A stretch of 6,248 bases of DNA from an uncultured Eubacteriales bacterium (GTDB lineage Bacteria; Bacillota; Clostridia; Oscillospirales; QAMX01), in NCBI GenBank assembly GCA_900551265.1, contig URVL01000138.1, positions 1 to 6,248 on the forward strand. Direction: 5' to 3'. Both the position numbers and the translations under genes were made by a program. Below, one piece after another: positions 5,672 through 6,248 of this stretch. Below the pieces are notes generated by a model. The model did not search any database and was not told where the DNA came from. It saw only the letters and a list, made by a program, of their open reading frames with translations. The stretch's first letter is position 1. Each line of letters begins with the position of its first letter.

Positions 5672-6248
5672 ATGAAATATATTCATCGCGATCGAACCTA
5701 CCGGTTTACTGATTACCTCATCATTCCTTTTCGCGCTGCGCCAATCCCCTCCTGTGGCAAATGCCTGAACATGCTGCTTACTGCACTTATGACAACGGCT
5801 CAGGCCATGGCAACTGCCCTCTTTGTGGATACGGCGCTGGCCATTTTTGCAGGGAACGCCGTTTACCACGCAATTTTTACCCCGCTCATTTATCTTCTGT
5901 TGATTGTGGCGTACGGCACTGTTTCAAATACGGTAGACCATTTTACGACGCTCGGAATTGACCAACAGCTTGCCGGTACATACCGCGCGGAGATCCTGGA
6001 AAAACGTGCAAGGCTGGCCTATTGCAATATCGAGGACAATGCAACCTGGGACCTCATCACAAGGGTCTGCAAGGAACCGGAACTGCAAATACGAACTGCC
6101 TTTTGCAACATTCTGGAAATGGTATCAATCGTCGTACGCGTCGGTTCTCTCCTGCTGCTGATTACCACGCAGGTCTGGTGGGCAGGGATTGTCATTCTTG
6201 CGATTTCCGTACCGCTCTTTTTGATTTCCAAAAAGGCCGGACAGAAAG
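5672..6248 (+). CDS. ABC exporter half-transporter (membrane domain), partial at 3' end
   Basis: The frame is open from the ATG at 5672 to the right edge (192 codons). It looks like the N-terminal transmembrane domain of a type IV ABC exporter, in which a C-terminal ATPase normally follows (about 580 residues in total). Likely membrane segments lie at about 32-57, 64-85, 144-163 and 166-184, the first four of the usual six. The loop between segments 2 and 3 carries IEDNATWDLITRV (120-132), which matches the conserved region after the second helix where such exporters have a short IED/PE-type motif. The Walker motifs would lie beyond the window and are not seen. AAGGTGG (5657-5663) supports the start. 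The regulator pair directly upstream suggests inducible expression. Exporters of this build move peptides, lipids or drugs. A second half-transporter may follow, since many work as heterodimers. Family call good, substrate unknown. Confidence 0.82.
   Translation, partial: MKYIHRDRTYRFTDYLIIPFRAAPIPSCGKCLNMLLTALMTTAQAMATALFVDTALAIFAGNAVYHAIFTPLIYLLLIVAYGTVSNTVDHFTTLGIDQQLAGTYRAEILEKRARLAYCNIEDNATWDLITRVCKEPELQIRTAFCNILEMVSIVVRVGSLLLLITTQVWWAGIVILAISVPLFLISKKAGQK

Overview
The window looks like chromosomal DNA of a Clostridia-type Firmicute, most likely an Oscillospiraceae/Ruminococcaceae-like gut bacterium. I base this on the divergent type IIA topoisomerase B subunit typical of that group, the strong purine-rich ribosome binding sites, the Firmicute-style promoters (TTGACA-17-TACAAT) and the XRE regulator/SHOCT-like/ABC exporter cluster. 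This assignment comes from protein recognition only, not from a database search. No rRNA, tRNA, CRISPR array, transposase or phage gene is visible.

Layout. (1) 1-1602, minus strand: the N-terminal 534 residues of a GyrB/ParE-family subunit, running off the left edge. It is driven by a near-consensus promoter in the 191-bp divergent gap. (2) 1794-2462, plus: a LolD/MacB-type ABC ATPase closed by a strong intrinsic terminator, with no permease next to it. (3) 2604-4587, plus: a two-gene operon of a CE15-like glucuronoyl esterase/alpha-beta hydrolase without signal peptide and a YeaE-like aldo/keto reductase, with its own promoter and terminator. (4) 4635-4835: a structured intergenic region with a possible three-way-junction fold, a promoter whose spacer holds a palindrome, and a leader with two hairpins. 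(5) 4836-5583, plus: an XRE regulator with a C-terminal SHOCT-like module, then a one-base gap and a small protein that repeats the same module. (6) 5672 to the right edge, plus: the membrane domain of an ABC exporter half-transporter, cut by the window, behind an inverted-repeat-rich 88-bp gap.

How the genes work together. The topoisomerase subunit is housekeeping. The esterase and reductase probably act one after the other on an imported carbohydrate ester or its released product in the cytoplasm. The XRE protein, its small companion and the ABC exporter look like a regulator-sensor-exporter module. The palindromes at both promoters would be the natural binding sites of the regulator. The functional links are inference; the gene order, spacing, motifs and repeats are read directly.
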